Notes: a model not told the origin generated them from the sequence alone. A stretch of 64,000 nucleotides of DNA from Pseudomonas putida (GCF_005080685.1 NZ_CP039371.1:1922001-1986000), one strand, 5' to 3'. Positions 1-9,332 are shown, numbered from the stretch's first letter. Numbers and translations: made by a program.

Positions 1-223
1 AGAACGCCGCGAGGGTGCGGTCCTTGTCGCTCAACTGGCGCAGCAGGTGTTGTGACTCGAAATCGCTGAGGTGCAGTTCACTGAGCAGGTTGAACAGTGG
101 TGAATCATCCTGCAACAGTTCTGCTTCGAGGGATTCGGCCGCGCTCAAGGGGCTGATTTCCAGTGCGATCCTATCGTCGATGCGGTAGTATTCGCGGCGA
201 TCTTCTTCGTCTAATGTCGTCAT
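1..223 (-). CDS. PilZ-like domain protein, N-terminal part (runs off window)
   Basis: The minus strand reads an open frame from the ATG at 223-221 to the window edge, 74 codons. It begins MTTLDEEDRREYYRIDDRIA; the RRxxYR stretch followed by an acidic patch is how PilZ (c-di-GMP binding) proteins often start. The rest of the visible part is Leu/Glu-rich and probably helical, so this looks like the long PilZ variant with a helical insert rather than a bare PilZ domain. It is divergent from lolC with 93 bp between the starts. A PilZ-type gene next to lolCDE is the usual Pseudomonas arrangement. The C-terminal two thirds cannot be seen, so c-di-GMP binding is inference. Confidence 0.65.
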   Translation of the reverse strand, partial: MTTLDEEDRREYYRIDDRIALEISPLSAAESLEAELLQDDSPLFNLLSELHLSDFESQHLLRQLSDKDRTLAAF

Positions 224-316
224 GGCGAACCCATGGTAGCGGCGGTGGTCCGAGTGTAAAGCCGCCATAGGCGCCTCGCCACAAGGACGTTCCCTTTCAT
301 CCGAACAAGCCCCGAC

Positions 317-1567
317 ATGTTCAGACCTCTTTTCGCATTCATCGGTACGCGTTACACCCGTGCCAAGCGTCGCAATCACTTCGTCTCGTTCATTTCCCTG
401 ACCTCGATGATCGGCCTCGCCCTGGGCGTGGTGGTGATGATCGTGGTGTTGTCGGTGATGAATGGCTTCGACCACGAGATGCGTACCCGCGTGCTTGGCA
501 TGATCCCTCACGCCACGTTGGAGAGCGGTCAGCCGATCAACGACTGGCCGGCCCTCGCCCAACAAGTAAAGCAGAATCCGCACGTGCTGGCGGTGGCGCC
601 CTATACCCAGATGCAGGGCCTGCTGACCCATGACGGCAAGGTGCAGAAGGTCTTGCTCAACGGCATCGACCCGGCGCGCGAGCGCGACGTCTCGATCATC
701 GACAACTTCACCCTGCAGGGCGGCCTGGACAAGCTGGCGCCAGGTGAGTGGGGCATCATGATCGGCGACAAGGCCGCGGCCAAGTTGGGCGTCGCCATCG
801 GCGACAAGCTGACCTTCGTCGCCCCGGAGGTCAGCGTCACGCCAGCGGGCATGTTCCCGCGCATGAAGCGCTTCACCGTGGTCGGCACGTTCCATGTGGG
901 AGCCGGCGAAATCGACGGCTACCTGGGGCTGACCAACATTACCGACCTGTCGCGCCTGCACCGCTGGAAAGCCGACCAGGTCCAGGGCCTGCGCCTGAAG
1001 TTCGACGACCTGTTCCAGGCGCCGCGAGTCGCCTGGGACATCGCCCAGCGCCTGGGTGACCAGGAGTACTACAGCCGCGACTGGACCCGTACCCACGGCA
1101 ACCTGTACCAGGCGATCCGCATGGAAAAGGCCATGATCGGCCTGTTGCTGCTGCTGATCGTCGCGGTGGCGGCGTTCAACATCATTTCCACCCTGGTGAT
1201 GGTCGTAAACGACAAGCGCGGCGACATCGCCATCCTGCGCACGCTGGGTGCCACCCCGGGTCAGATCATGCTGATCTTCATGGTCCAGGGTACCGTGATC
1301 GGGGTGATCGGCACATTGATCGGCGCCGTGGTCGGCATTCTCGCCGCGCTCAACGTGAGCGCTGCCATTGCCGGCATCGAGAAGCTGATCGGGCACAAGT
1401 TCCTCAACGCCGACGTGTATTTCATCGATTACCTGCCGTCGCAGATCCAGGCCCAGGACGTCTACATGGTCTGCGGTGCGGCGCTGGTCCTGAGTTTCCT
1501 CGCCACCCTGTACCCGGCCTGGCGTGCGGCCCGCACCCAGCCTGCAGAGGCGCTACGTTATGAGTGA
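317..1567 (+). CDS. lolC: Lipoprotein-releasing ABC permease LolC
   Basis: 416 aa inner-membrane subunit of LolCDE, which extracts outer-membrane lipoproteins from the inner membrane and hands them to LolA. It shows one N-terminal membrane helix (about residues 25-48, [20 protein letters not shown]), a large periplasmic domain, and three C-terminal helices starting with [20 protein letters not shown] and including the cytoplasmic coupling stretch [17 protein letters not shown]. The C-terminal FtsX-type fold is typical. It is closely similar in sequence to lolE downstream, as expected for this heterodimeric permease. The stop overlaps the lolD start, so the three genes form one operon. Which of the two permeases is named C or E is convention from gene order. 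Confidence 0.92.
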   Translation: MFRPLFAFIGTRYTRAKRRNHFVSFISLTSMIGLALGVVVMIVVLSVMNGFDHEMRTRVLGMIPHATLESGQPINDWPALAQQVKQNPHVLAVAPYTQMQGLLTHDGKVQKVLLNGIDPARERDVSIIDNFTLQGGLDKLAPGEWGIMIGDKAAAKLGVAIGDKLTFVAPEVSVTPAGMFPRMKRFTVVGTFHVGAGEIDGYLGLTNITDLSRLHRWKADQVQGLRLKFDDLFQAPRVAWDIAQRLGDQEYYSRDWTRTHGNLYQAIRMEKAMIGLLLLLIVAVAAFNIISTLVMVVNDKRGDIAILRTLGATPGQIMLIFMVQGTVIGVIGTLIGAVVGILAALNVSAAIAGIEKLIGHKFLNADVYFIDYLPSQIQAQDVYMVCGAALVLSFLATLYPAWRAARTQPAEALRYE

Positions 1568-2258
1568 TTCGCGCATGAGTGATAAAGCCGTTCTGAGTTG
1601 CCGCAACCTGGGCAAGTCCTACGACGAGGGCCCGGAATCGGTGCAGGTGCTGTCGGGCCTCAACCTTGAATTGCTCCCCGGCGAGCGGGTGGCCATCGTC
1701 GGGACTTCGGGTTCGGGCAAGAGTACCTTGCTCAACCTGCTTGGCGGCCTCGACCGGCCGACCCAGGGCAGTGTCTGGCTGGCAGGCGAAGAACTGTCGG
1801 CACTGGGCGAGCGCGCCCGTGGCCTGCTGCGCAATCGTGAACTGGGCTTCGTCTATCAGTTCCATCACTTGTTGCCAGAGTTCACCGCCATCGAGAACGT
1901 GTGCATGCCGCTGCTGATCGGCCGCACGCCGATTCCCGAGGCCCGCGAGCGTGCCGAAGCGCTGCTCAAGCGCGTGGGGCTGGGCCATCGCCTGAACCAC
2001 AAGCCGGCCGAGCTCTCCGGTGGCGAGCGTCAGCGTGTGGCCATCGCCCGCGCCCTGGTCAACCGCCCTGGGCTGGTGATGCTCGACGAGCCGACCGGCA
2101 ACCTCGACCACCATACCGCCCAAGGCATCCAGGAATTGATGCAGGAGCTGTCCAGTGCCTCGCGCACGGCGTTCCTGGTGGTGACCCACGACCTCAACCT
2201 GGCGCGCCAGATGGACCGGGTGTTGAAGCTCGACGACGGTCACCTGGTCGCGATCTGA
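1560..2258 (+). CDS. lolD: Lipoprotein-releasing ABC transporter ATPase LolD
   Basis: About 232 aa ABC ATPase energising LolCE. Walker [10 protein letters not shown], the Q-loop followed by [10 protein letters not shown] (a LolD-type signature), ABC signature LSGGERQ, Walker B LVMLDEP and the H-loop VTHD are all present. The ATG at 1560 overlaps the end of lolC, and an AGAGG lies at the right distance upstream. A second ATG at 1575 (MSDKAVLSC) fits the usual N-terminus equally well, so the start is uncertain by five codons. Translational coupling to lolC is likely; lolE follows after 59 bp. Confidence 0.93.
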   Translation: MSDSRMSDKAVLSCRNLGKSYDEGPESVQVLSGLNLELLPGERVAIVGTSGSGKSTLLNLLGGLDRPTQGSVWLAGEELSALGERARGLLRNRELGFVYQFHHLLPEFTAIENVCMPLLIGRTPIPEARERAEALLKRVGLGHRLNHKPAELSGGERQRVAIARALVNRPGLVMLDEPTGNLDHHTAQGIQELMQELSSASRTAFLVVTHDLNLARQMDRVLKLDDGHLVAI

Positions 2259-2317
2259 CCGATTGCACGGGGCGCACTGCGTAGCCCCGTTCCTTTTACA
2301 CTGTGGGTGTTTCGTAC

Positions 2318-3559
2318 ATGTTCAGACCCTTGCCCATCTTCATCGGCGCACGCTACACCCGGGCCAAGCGCCGCAACCACTTCATCTCGTTCATCTCGAT
2401 GACCTCGATGATCGGCCTGTCGCTGGGCGTGCTGGCGATGATCGTGGTGCTGTCGGTGATGAACGGCTTCCAGCGCGAGATGAGTTCGCGCATCCTCGGC
2501 CTGGTGCCGCACGCCAGCATCCTCGGTGAGCAGCCGCTGGCCGACTGGCGCCAGGTGGCCGATGCCGCGCTGAAGAACCCGGCGGTGATGGCGGCGGCGC
2601 CGATCACCGAGATGGAGGGCATGCTCTCGTACAAGGGGGCGATGCAGCCGATCCAGGTCAGTGGTATCGACCCAGCCGAGGAAGACCAGGTCTCCATCGT
2701 TGGCCAGCACATCGTCCAAGGGCGCCTGGAGGCGTTGGTCCCGGGTGAGTACGGGGTGGTGATCGGCGAGCTGACGGCGCGGCGCTTTCGCCTGAACACG
2801 GGCGACAAGCTGACCTTGATCGTGCCGGAAATCAGCAAGGCGCCAGGCGGCATCACGCCTCGCATGCAGCGCCTGACCGTGGTCGGTATCTTCAAGGTGG
2901 GCGCCGAGCTCGATGGCTCCCAGGCCTACATCCACGTCGCCGATGCCGGTGAGATGCAGCGCTGGGCGCCAGGCCAGGTCCAGGGCGTGCGCCTGAAGCT
3001 GCATGACCTGTATGCCGCGCCGCAGGTGTCCAAGGCGATTGCCGCGAGCCTCGGTGATGGCTACCGCGCCGATGACTGGTCGCACACCCAGGGCAGCCTG
3101 TTCAGCGCCATGAAGATGGAAAAGACCATGATCGGCCTGCTGCTGCTGATGATCATCGCGGTGGCGGCGTTCAACATCATCGCCACCCTGGTGATGGTGG
3201 TGAACGACAAGGGGCCGGACATTGCCATCCTGCGTACGTTGGGCGCGACGCCGGCGCAGATCATGGGCACGTTCATGGTCCAGGGCAGCCTGATCGGCAT
3301 CGTCGGAACCTTGATCGGCGGTGTGCTCGGGGTGATCGCCGCGCTCAATGTCAGCCAGATCGTCGGTTGGCTGGAGCGGGTGAGTGGGCAGCATATCTTT
3401 ACGTCGGACGTGTATTTCATCAGTAGCCTGCCTTCGGAGCTGCAGGGTAGCGATGTGCTGATGATCTGCGTGGCCGGCCTGGTGATGAGCTTCCTGGCGA
3501 CCATCTACCCGGCGTACCGGGCCTCGCAGGTGCAGCCGGCGATCGGCCTGGCGGTCTGA
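2318..3559 (+). CDS. lolE: Lipoprotein-releasing ABC permease LolE
   Basis: 413 aa, the second permease of the LolCDE complex. It has the same plan as lolC: N-terminal helix, periplasmic domain, then three C-terminal helices with the coupling segment [17 protein letters not shown]. The start [20 protein letters not shown] aligns residue for residue with the lolC start, which is why 2318 is preferred over an ATG five codons upstream. Transcription probably ends in the large hairpin directly downstream. The near identity of the first 40 residues of LolC and LolE shows they arose by duplication. Confidence 0.92.
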   Translation: MFRPLPIFIGARYTRAKRRNHFISFISMTSMIGLSLGVLAMIVVLSVMNGFQREMSSRILGLVPHASILGEQPLADWRQVADAALKNPAVMAAAPITEMEGMLSYKGAMQPIQVSGIDPAEEDQVSIVGQHIVQGRLEALVPGEYGVVIGELTARRFRLNTGDKLTLIVPEISKAPGGITPRMQRLTVVGIFKVGAELDGSQAYIHVADAGEMQRWAPGQVQGVRLKLHDLYAAPQVSKAIAASLGDGYRADDWSHTQGSLFSAMKMEKTMIGLLLLMIIAVAAFNIIATLVMVVNDKGPDIAILRTLGATPAQIMGTFMVQGSLIGIVGTLIGGVLGVIAALNVSQIVGWLERVSGQHIFTSDVYFISSLPSELQGSDVLMICVAGLVMSFLATIYPAYRASQVQPAIGLAV

Positions 3560-3570
3560 GCAACAGACCA

Positions 3571-3685
3571 TGTGGGAGCGGCCTTGTGTCGCGAAAGGGC
3601 CGCATAGCGGCCCCTAGGTAAGCGGCGAAGTGAAGATTGCCGGGGCCGCTGCGCGGCCCTTTCGCGACACAAGGCCGCTCCCACA
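3571..3685. repeat. REP pair forming a perfect 33-bp inverted repeat
   Basis: Arms 3571-3603 and 3653-3685 are exact reverse complements (33 nt). A second perfect 9-bp inverted repeat (3606-3614 with 3642-3650) is nested inside. The core is the Pseudomonas REP type (GTGGGAGCGGCCTTG, CGCGAAAGGGCCGC). It lies between the convergent lolE and cinS genes and probably serves as a two-way transcription barrier. Confidence 0.85.
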
Positions 3686-3718
3686 CACACACACACCGCG
3701 ACTCTTGCAGTGGCAGTG

Positions 3719-5068
3719 TCAGTGCCGCTCCGGCAACTCGATCACGAACCGCGTCCAGCCGTCCTCGCATTCGGCCCGGATACTCCCGCCATGGGCCTGC
3801 ACGATCGAGCGGGTGATCGCCAATCCCAACCCGGCATGTTCGCTACCGCTCGCCCGGCGTGCAGGGTCTGCCCGGTAGAAGCGGTCGAACAGGCGCGGTA
3901 TCGCGTCGGCATCGATCCCGGCACCGTTGTTGGCTACGCAGACCTGAGCGCCTGGCGCCACGCTCACGCGAATCTGCCCTCCCGGCGGGGTGTGGCGCAG
4001 CGCATTGTCGAGCAGGTTGGATAGCGCCCGGCGCAACATATGCCGGTCACCCCGGAGCGTCGCCTCGCCCTCGCGCAGCAACTGCACTTCGCCGTCTTCG
4101 GCCAGCGGCGCGTAGTACTCCAGTAGCGCATCCACTTCCTCGTGCAGGGCCAGCGTCGACTGCCCAGGCTCCAGCAGGCCGTGGTCCGCTTTGGCCAGGA
4201 ACAGCATGTCATTGACCATCTGCGCCATCCATTGCAGCTCCTCGAGGTTGCCATGCAGCGCTTCGCGGTAGTCCTCAAGGCTGCGTGGGCGGGTGAGGGT
4301 GACCTGGGTGTGGGTCAGCAGGTTCGACAGGGGGGTACGCAGTTCGTGGGCGATGTCGGCGGAAAACGCCGAGAGCCGCTGAAAGGCATCGTCCAGGCGC
4401 TGGAGCATGGCATTGACGGTGTTGGCCAGCTCGGCCAGCTCCTCAGGCATCTGGGCCTCGGGCAAGCGCGTAGTGAGCGAGCGGGCCGAGACACTGGCCG
4501 CCACCTGGCCCATCTGCCGCAGCGGCCTTAATCCGCGGCGCGCCGCCCAGGCGCCGAGCAGCGCGGTGGCCAGTGCCGACAGGCCGACGGTGAGCCAGAT
4601 CAGGCGCTGCATGCCTTGGAGGAAGTGTTGGTGGTGGGTGATGTCGAGAAACAGGGTCAGACGCGGCGATTGCGCGGTGTCGGCGCTCAGTGGCTCGGCC
4701 AGGCTGCGATAGTCGACGCCGTCGGCATGCGAGGTTGCAAGGCCGGTTGTGGAGGGCGATGGCGGGAGGGCCGGGCGGCTGTCGAACCAGGTCGTGCCAT
4801 CGCTGGCGCTGATGCGCAGCCCGAGGTCTGCCTGGTGGTCAAGCTCGTTGCGCAGTGCCGGCAGGCGCGTGGGCAGGTCGGCTGGATGTTGCAGGCCGAC
4901 GAGCTGGCTGCGCAGCAACGACAGGCGCGACGCCAGCAGTTGTTGGTCAAGTTCGATGAAGTGCTGGGCGCTGGCGTGGCTGAACAGCAGCCCTGCACCC
5001 AGCGAAACAGCGGCAGTGCAGGCGGCGAACAGCAGTGCCAGGCGGCTGCCGAGGGAGAGCTTGGGCAT
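3719..5068 (-). CDS. cinS: Copper-responsive sensor histidine kinase CinS
   Basis: 449 aa membrane sensor kinase of the heavy-metal (CopS/CusS) group. Helix one is at residues 9-29, a periplasmic sensor loop follows to about 150, helix two is near 155-175, then a HAMP domain, a HisKA box (AHELRTPLSN, phospho-acceptor His241) and an HATPase domain with the G box HAGLGLAITR. In P. putida CinS two periplasmic histidines are needed for copper sensing; candidates here are His36 and one of His145, His146 or His148. The start at 5068 overlaps the cinR stop (ATGA), so the genes are coupled. A longer frame running to 5212 overlaps cinR and has no support. Neighbouring cinA and queF complete the known Cin arrangement. 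Confidence 0.87.
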   Translation of the reverse strand: MPKLSLGSRLALLFAACTAAVSLGAGLLFSHASAQHFIELDQQLLASRLSLLRSQLVGLQHPADLPTRLPALRNELDHQADLGLRISASDGTTWFDSRPALPPSPSTTGLATSHADGVDYRSLAEPLSADTAQSPRLTLFLDITHHQHFLQGMQRLIWLTVGLSALATALLGAWAARRGLRPLRQMGQVAASVSARSLTTRLPEAQMPEELAELANTVNAMLQRLDDAFQRLSAFSADIAHELRTPLSNLLTHTQVTLTRPRSLEDYREALHGNLEELQWMAQMVNDMLFLAKADHGLLEPGQSTLALHEEVDALLEYYAPLAEDGEVQLLREGEATLRGDRHMLRRALSNLLDNALRHTPPGGQIRVSVAPGAQVCVANNGAGIDADAIPRLFDRFYRADPARRASGSEHAGLGLAITRSIVQAHGGSIRAECEDGWTRFVIELPERH

Positions 5069-5748
5069 CAGTCGTGGCGCTCCTCGAGCACGTAACCCAT
5101 GCCGCGCACGGTGTGGATCAGCTTGTTCGGGTGCGGATCGTCGATCTTCAGCCGCAGACGACGTACGGCGACTTCGATCACGTTGGTGTCGCTGTCGAAG
5201 TTCATGTCCCACACCTGCGAGGCGATCAGCGACTTGGGCAACACCTCGCCCTGGCGGCGAAGCAGCAGTTCGAGCAGGGCGAACTCCTTGGCGGTCAGGT
5301 CGATGCGCTGCCCGGCGCGTTCGGCGCGGCGGCGGATCAGGTCCAGGCGCAGGTCGGCCAGCGTCAGGATGGTTTCCTGGCTGGTGCCAGTGCCTCGGCG
5401 CAGCAGCGTGCGCACCCTGGCCAGCAGCTCGGAAAAGGCGAAGGGTTTGATCAGGTAGTCGTCGGCACCCAGCTCCAGACCGTGCACGCGGTCTTCCACG
5501 GCGTCGCGAGCGGTGAGGAACAGCACCGGGGTGTCCAGGCCGGCCTGGCGCACGGCTTGGAGAATCTGCCAGCCGTTGCGTCCAGGCAGCATCACGTCGA
5601 GGATCAGCAGGTCATGGTCGCCATTGAGTGCCAGGTGCTGGCCGGTGTCGCCATCGGCGGCGAGTTCGGTGGCAAAACCGGCCTCGCTGAGGCCTTGGCA
5701 CAGGTATTGGCCAGTGCGAGCCTGGTCTTCGACGATCAGCAGTTTCAT
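5068..5748 (-). CDS. cinR: Copper-responsive response regulator CinR
   Basis: 226 aa OmpR/PhoB-type regulator. The receiver domain covers residues 1-115 with phospho-acceptor Asp51 (ILDVMLPG), the acidic pair at Glu7/Asp8 and the conserved KPF near residue 100. A winged-helix DNA-binding domain follows ([20 protein letters not shown]). It is transcribed divergently from cinA, and the candidate CinR box lies between them. It shares an ATGA overlap with cinS. Regulators of this branch (CusR, CopR, CinR) activate copper-resistance genes under copper load. Confidence 0.88.
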   Translation of the reverse strand: MKLLIVEDQARTGQYLCQGLSEAGFATELAADGDTGQHLALNGDHDLLILDVMLPGRNGWQILQAVRQAGLDTPVLFLTARDAVEDRVHGLELGADDYLIKPFAFSELLARVRTLLRRGTGTSQETILTLADLRLDLIRRRAERAGQRIDLTAKEFALLELLLRRQGEVLPKSLIASQVWDMNFDSDTNVIEVAVRRLRLKIDDPHPNKLIHTVRGMGYVLEERHD

Positions 5749-5826
5749 GAAAGGATACGGCTCCCACTGGCGTAGTGGTGGTCTCGGGATTGAAATGATA
5801 CGTGACGATGCGTCCCTTCGCCCAAG

Positions 5827-5842
5827 CTGACAAAGTTGTAAT
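5827..5842. promoter_or_regulatory. Candidate CinR/CopR-type copper box
   Basis: CTGACAAAGTTGTAAT lies between the divergent cinR and cinA genes. It matches the general Cus/Cop box pattern TGACAA-N2-TTGTnAT, and a further CTTGTCAG follows at 5846-5853. The placement, about 70-85 bp before cinA, fits an activator site. The assignment rests on similarity to known boxes only. Confidence 0.6.
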
Positions 5843-5912
5843 CTGCTTGTCAGCCAGGCGCCAGCGGCGCCTATCTAGAGTGGCTTCACCCGCTTTTCTG
5901 TTCGGAGCAACC

Positions 5913-6416
5913 ATGAAACATCTGTTCGTCGCCGCCACCCTGGCTTTCGCCAGCCTGCCTACCTGGGCCGGTGAGGCGGCATCGTTCGCCTTCGGCGAGC
6001 CTGCCCCGGCCAGCAAGGCCACCCGTACCGTAGAAGTGCACATGAAGGACATCGCCTTCGAACCACGCGCCCTGGAGGTCAAGGCCGGCGAAACCGTGCG
6101 CTTCGTGCTCATCAACGAGGGCAAGCTGCCCCATGAATTCAACCTCGGCGACAAGGCCATGCATGCCGAGCATCAGAAGCAGATGATCGCCATGCAGGGC
6201 AAGCTGTTCAGTGGCCAGATGAACCACGAAGGCATGGACCATGGCCAGAGGGAGCATGGCGCCCATGGCCACGATACGGGCAATACGGTGCTGGTTCAGC
6301 CCGGCCAGCGTGCAGAACTGACCTGGACCTTCCGCAAGTCGGCGCCCATCGAGTTCGCCTGCAACGTACCCGGGCATTACCAGGCCGGTATGGTCGGGCC
6401 ACTGACCATCGAGTGA
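5913..6416 (+). CDS. cinA: CinA, periplasmic plastocyanin/azurin-like copper protein
   Basis: 167 aa. A signal peptide (MKHLFVAATLAFASLPTWAG, cleavage near residue 19) is followed by a cupredoxin fold. Type 1 copper ligands can be placed: His in LPHEFNLGD, then Cys, His and Met in FACNVPGHYQAGMVG. Between them is a His/Met-rich loop (MHAEHQKQM, MNHEGMDHG, HGAHGHD) that could bind extra copper. In P. putida this gene is copper-induced through CinRS together with queF. The start at 5913 puts the signal peptide first; longer frames upstream are not supported. Confidence 0.88.
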   Translation: MKHLFVAATLAFASLPTWAGEAASFAFGEPAPASKATRTVEVHMKDIAFEPRALEVKAGETVRFVLINEGKLPHEFNLGDKAMHAEHQKQMIAMQGKLFSGQMNHEGMDHGQREHGAHGHDTGNTVLVQPGQRAELTWTFRKSAPIEFACNVPGHYQAGMVGPLTIE

Positions 6417-6484
6417 ACGGCGCTCCAAGGCGGGAAGCAAAACCGGTAGACTAGGGGCAATTTCGAACCTTCAGGTCAGTTTCC

Positions 6485-7315
6485 ATGCATCCCGCTGCCG
6501 AACACTCCCCGCTGGGCAAGTCCAGCGAATACATCGCCACCTACACGCCTGCGCTGCTGTTCCCGATTCCGCGCACGGCCAAGTGGGCCGAGCTGGGCGT
6601 TACCGCCCAGACCCTGCCGTGGCAGGGCGTCGACTACTGGAACTGCTTCGAGCTGTCGTGGCTGCTGCCGTCGGGCAAACCGGTGGTGGCCATCGGTGAG
6701 TTCGCCATCCCGGCCGATTCGCCGAACATCATCGAGTCGAAGTCGTTCAAGCTGTACCTCAACTCCCTGAACCAGACCGTGTTCGCGTCCATCGGCGAAT
6801 TGCAGGCGTGCCTGGAGAAGGACCTGTCGGCTGCCGCTGGCAAGTCGGTCGGTGTACATGTGCGTACCCTGGCAGAGGTCGAGGCGCAGGGCGTGGTGGC
6901 GTTGCCGGGGCAGTGCATCGATGCGCTTGACGTGGCCGTCAGCAACTACGAGCAGCCACAGCCCGAGTTGCTGCGCTGCAGCCCCGAGCGCGTGGTGGAA
7001 GAGACCCTGCACAGCCACTTGCTGAAATCCAACTGCCCGGTCACCGGCCAACCGGACTGGGGCAGCGTGGTGGTGGAGTACAAAGGCAGGGCGCTGGACC
7101 CTGCCAGCCTGCTGACCTACCTGATCAGCTTCCGTCAGCATGCCGACTTCCACGAGCAGTGCGTGGAGCGGATCTACCTGGACTTGAAGAACCTGCTGCA
7201 GCCGGAGTACCTGACGGTGTATGCGCGTTATGTGCGCCGCGGCGGGCTGGATATCAATCCGTACCGCAGCACCGGGGCGATCAGTCCGGCTAATCTGCGC
7301 CTGGTTCGACAGTAA
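6485..7315 (+). CDS. queF: NADPH-dependent 7-cyano-7-deazaguanine reductase QueF (CinQ)
   Basis: 276 aa, the size of the long bimodular QueF type. It reduces preQ0 to preQ1 in queuosine tRNA modification. The motif [28 protein letters not shown] is the QueF signature, and the catalytic Cys is in [13 protein letters not shown]. Only 68 bp separate it from cinA, so co-transcription is likely; in P. putida it is called cinQ and is copper-inducible. A weak Shine-Dalgarno AGGTCAG precedes the start. No preQ1 riboswitch could be recognised in the gap. Confidence 0.92.
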   Translation: MHPAAEHSPLGKSSEYIATYTPALLFPIPRTAKWAELGVTAQTLPWQGVDYWNCFELSWLLPSGKPVVAIGEFAIPADSPNIIESKSFKLYLNSLNQTVFASIGELQACLEKDLSAAAGKSVGVHVRTLAEVEAQGVVALPGQCIDALDVAVSNYEQPQPELLRCSPERVVEETLHSHLLKSNCPVTGQPDWGSVVVEYKGRALDPASLLTYLISFRQHADFHEQCVERIYLDLKNLLQPEYLTVYARYVRRGGLDINPYRSTGAISPANLRLVRQ

Positions 7316-7338
7316 TTAGTTGAGGGTCGTTGTACGGC

Positions 7339-7400
7339 CCAATCGCCGGCGAGCCCGCTCCTACATCACCACCTGTAGGAGCCGGCTTGCCGGCGATTGG
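7339..7400. repeat. REP inverted pair
   Basis: Arms 7339-7365 and 7374-7400 are near-perfect reverse complements (27 nt, loop 8 nt) of the REP core CCAATCGCCGGC...GCTCCTACA. They sit between the convergent queF and DUF4404 genes and probably act as terminator for both. Confidence 0.8.
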
Positions 7401-7416
7401 ATCGGGCAGCGGTGCG

Positions 7417-7680
7417 TCAGATGCCCATGCTGTGCAGCGAATTGGCAATGCTGCGCAGGGTGGCGGTCAGGTCGGGATGGTCGGCCTCGAAGCGCTCGAT
7501 GGCCATGTTTACCCCGTCCACCAGGTTGTTGTCCGGCGTGGCTTCCTCGAGCTTGAGCTGCGCCTCGATTTGCCTGGCCTCCTCATGCAGGGCGGCCAGT
7601 TCTTCATCCGAAAGCGGCACGTTTCGATCCAGTTGCTCGCGCAGGCTATTCAAACGCTCTTGCAGTTCGCGGGCAGGCAT
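7417..7680 (-). CDS. DUF4404 family protein
   Basis: 87 aa, fully soluble and highly charged. The first half (ELQERLNSLREQLDRNV, ELAALHEEARQIEAQL) has clear heptad spacing and should form a helical hairpin or coiled coil; the tail reads ERFEADHPDLTATLRSIANSL. This matches the DUF4404 pattern common in pseudomonads, whose role is not known. The start at 7680 is chosen because GGAG lies eight bases upstream; an ATG eleven codons further up lacks one. It is followed, reading leftwards, by the REP terminator. Confidence 0.75.
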   Translation of the reverse strand: MPARELQERLNSLREQLDRNVPLSDEELAALHEEARQIEAQLKLEEATPDNNLVDGVNMAIERFEADHPDLTATLRSIANSLHSMGI

Positions 7681-7802
7681 TGGTAATTCTCCATCAATGA
7701 CTTGGCAAGCCATGGACCTCAGCGAAGCTGCAAAGGTTCTGGCGTGCTTTCAGCGTAATCCACTCGCAGGCGCTTTGCATGATCCGTATCAACGGGGCTG
7801 TA

Positions 7803-8366
7803 TCAGGGTTTTTCGCCCTTGCGCCGGCGCTGGGCGATGTCCGCCAGGCAAGTGTCCAGCGCCTCGAGGTGGTCGATCACCGAGTGCACCCCGAGGCGAA
7901 ATAGCGCCAGGGTCGCCTTGCCGCGTGCCAGCTCCTGGTCTTGCGGGGTCATGGCTTGCCAGGCGCTGGAAGCGTGGTCGCAGGATGGGCTGCAGGCCGC
8001 AAGGCCGACCGTCCACAGCCCGGCATTGAGGCCCGACTGCAACAGCCGGGGTTCGCCGCTGACCAGCACGCACCCGTCCAGGCGCTGGCTGTCCAGGCGC
8101 ATCAAGGCTTGCCAGCAGGCGTTCGGCGCCGGCCAGCGCACACCGTTGACGCTATGCCCCGGCAACCATTGCGGCAGCACGCTGGCCAGGCGCTGGCTTT
8201 GCGCACTCGCCAGCTCGTCCAGCCAGATGCATGGCACCTGCCGCTGGCGCAGCCCGCTCAGCGTCTCCAAGGCGCCTGGGGCGGGCAGGGGGCTGCCGTT
8301 GGCGGCCTGGACCAGGCAACCACGCAGGCCGAACAGCACAGCGGTGAAGGCGGGCGCGTCGTGCAT
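7803..8366 (-). CDS. HAD-superfamily hydrolase-like protein
   Basis: 187 aa with a good Shine-Dalgarno (AGGAAAG). The first strand AVLFGLRGCLV sits where HAD enzymes carry DxDGTL, but here the catalytic Asp pair is replaced (FGLRG). Later segments (DGCVLVSGEPRLLQSGLNAGLWTVGLA) follow the HAD pattern around the region that normally carries the metal-binding acid, in the style of phosphonoacetaldehyde hydrolase relatives. It is probably a degenerate or non-catalytic HAD protein. It neighbours mlaA divergently, as in other Pseudomonas genomes. The function is unknown. Confidence 0.6.
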   Translation of the reverse strand: MHDAPAFTAVLFGLRGCLVQAANGSPLPAPGALETLSGLRQRQVPCIWLDELASAQSQRLASVLPQWLPGHSVNGVRWPAPNACWQALMRLDSQRLDGCVLVSGEPRLLQSGLNAGLWTVGLAACSPSCDHASSAWQAMTPQDQELARGKATLALFRLGVHSVIDHLEALDTCLADIAQRRRKGEKP

Positions 8367-8555
8367 GGCAACTTTCCTGAAATACTCCGCAGGCTATTAC
8401 GCGATTGTTACGAGGCGATGACGGCGAAGCGTCTTCACGGAATATTGATCAATGATGTGCAAAGCTGCGTATTAGCCCGCAAGCCTTTATACTTGCCGCC
8501 GTATAGCGGCGCGCCAGCGCGCGTCGCGGCCGAGAATTTCGATGGAGAGACATCT

Positions 8556-9263
8556 ATGCGTAGGATCGGTGCCGGTGTGATCGAGCGAGTCACCCAGGCC
8601 TGTGTTTGTGCCAGCCTGCTGCTGGCACCTGTGGCAGCCACCCAGGCGGCCACCGAGGAGGATCCTTGGGAGGTGGTCAACCGACCGATCTTCAAGTTCA
8701 ACGATACCCTCGACACCTATGCCTTGAAGCCTCTGGCCAAGGGTTACCAGGCGGTGACCCCGCAGTTCCTGGAGGATGGTATCCATAACATCTTCCGCAA
8801 CCTGGGCGATGTCACCAACCTCGCCAACGACGTGCTGCAGCTCAAGCCCCATGCAGCGGGCGTGGACACCGCGCGGCTGATCGTCAACACCACCTTCGGC
8901 CTGGGCGGCTTCTTCGACGTGGGCACCAAGATGGGCCTGCAGCGCAACGACGAAGACTTCGGCCAGACCCTCGGCTACTGGGGGCTGCCAAGCGGTCCGT
9001 ACGTGGTGATTCCGCTGCTGGGCCCGAGCACCGTGCGTGACGGCTTGGCCAAGTACACGGATACCTACACCAAGCCCTACCGCTATATCGACCATGTGCC
9101 GACGCGCAACTCGATCTTCGCGCTCGACGTGATCGACACCCGCGCCAGCCTGCTGCCGGCGGAGAAGCTGATCCAGGGCGACAAGTACATCTTCATCCGC
9201 AACGCCTACCTGCAAAACCGCGAGTTCAAGGTCAAGGACGGCGAAGTCGAAGACGACTTCTGA
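8556..9263 (+). CDS. mlaA: MlaA (VacJ) outer-membrane phospholipid transport protein
   Basis: 235 aa. MlaA removes phospholipids from the outer leaflet of the outer membrane and passes them to MlaC, keeping lipid asymmetry. Family motifs are clear: DPWEVVNRPIFKFND, NIFRNLGDVTNLANDVLQLK, NTTFGLGGFFDVGTKMGL, LGYWGLPSGPYVVIPLLGPS. The signal segment ends ...LLLAPVAATQA-AT and shows a type I cleavage site; no lipobox Cys follows the hydrophobic core, although many MlaA proteins are lipoproteins. The start is set by GGAGAG ten bases upstream. A strong hairpin follows the stop. Confidence 0.9.
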   Translation: MRRIGAGVIERVTQACVCASLLLAPVAATQAATEEDPWEVVNRPIFKFNDTLDTYALKPLAKGYQAVTPQFLEDGIHNIFRNLGDVTNLANDVLQLKPHAAGVDTARLIVNTTFGLGGFFDVGTKMGLQRNDEDFGQTLGYWGLPSGPYVVIPLLGPSTVRDGLAKYTDTYTKPYRYIDHVPTRNSIFALDVIDTRASLLPAEKLIQGDKYIFIRNAYLQNREFKVKDGEVEDDF

Positions 9264-9270
9264 TCTGCCC

Positions 9271-9300
9271 GCCCCATCGTCGGCTCGCCGACGATGGGGC
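9271..9300. terminator. Bidirectional hairpin terminator after mlaA
   Basis: A perfect 13-bp stem (GCCCCATCGTCGG with CCGACGATGGGGC) closes over a 4-nt loop, 7 bp after the mlaA stop. It sits between mlaA and the convergent PilZ gene. There is no clear T tract on either side, so it may work as a two-way barrier rather than a classic intrinsic terminator. Confidence 0.75.
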
Positions 9301-9332
9301 CTTGGCAGGCAACCGATACTTCCAGTTACAGA

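Noticed and set aside
3680..3697. CA dinucleotide run next to the first REP pair
   Set aside because: Short and intergenic, without effect on any frame.
6417..6484. preQ1 riboswitch before queF
   Set aside because: The 68-bp gap lacks the short C-rich/A-rich preQ1 pattern; only a weak Shine-Dalgarno is seen.
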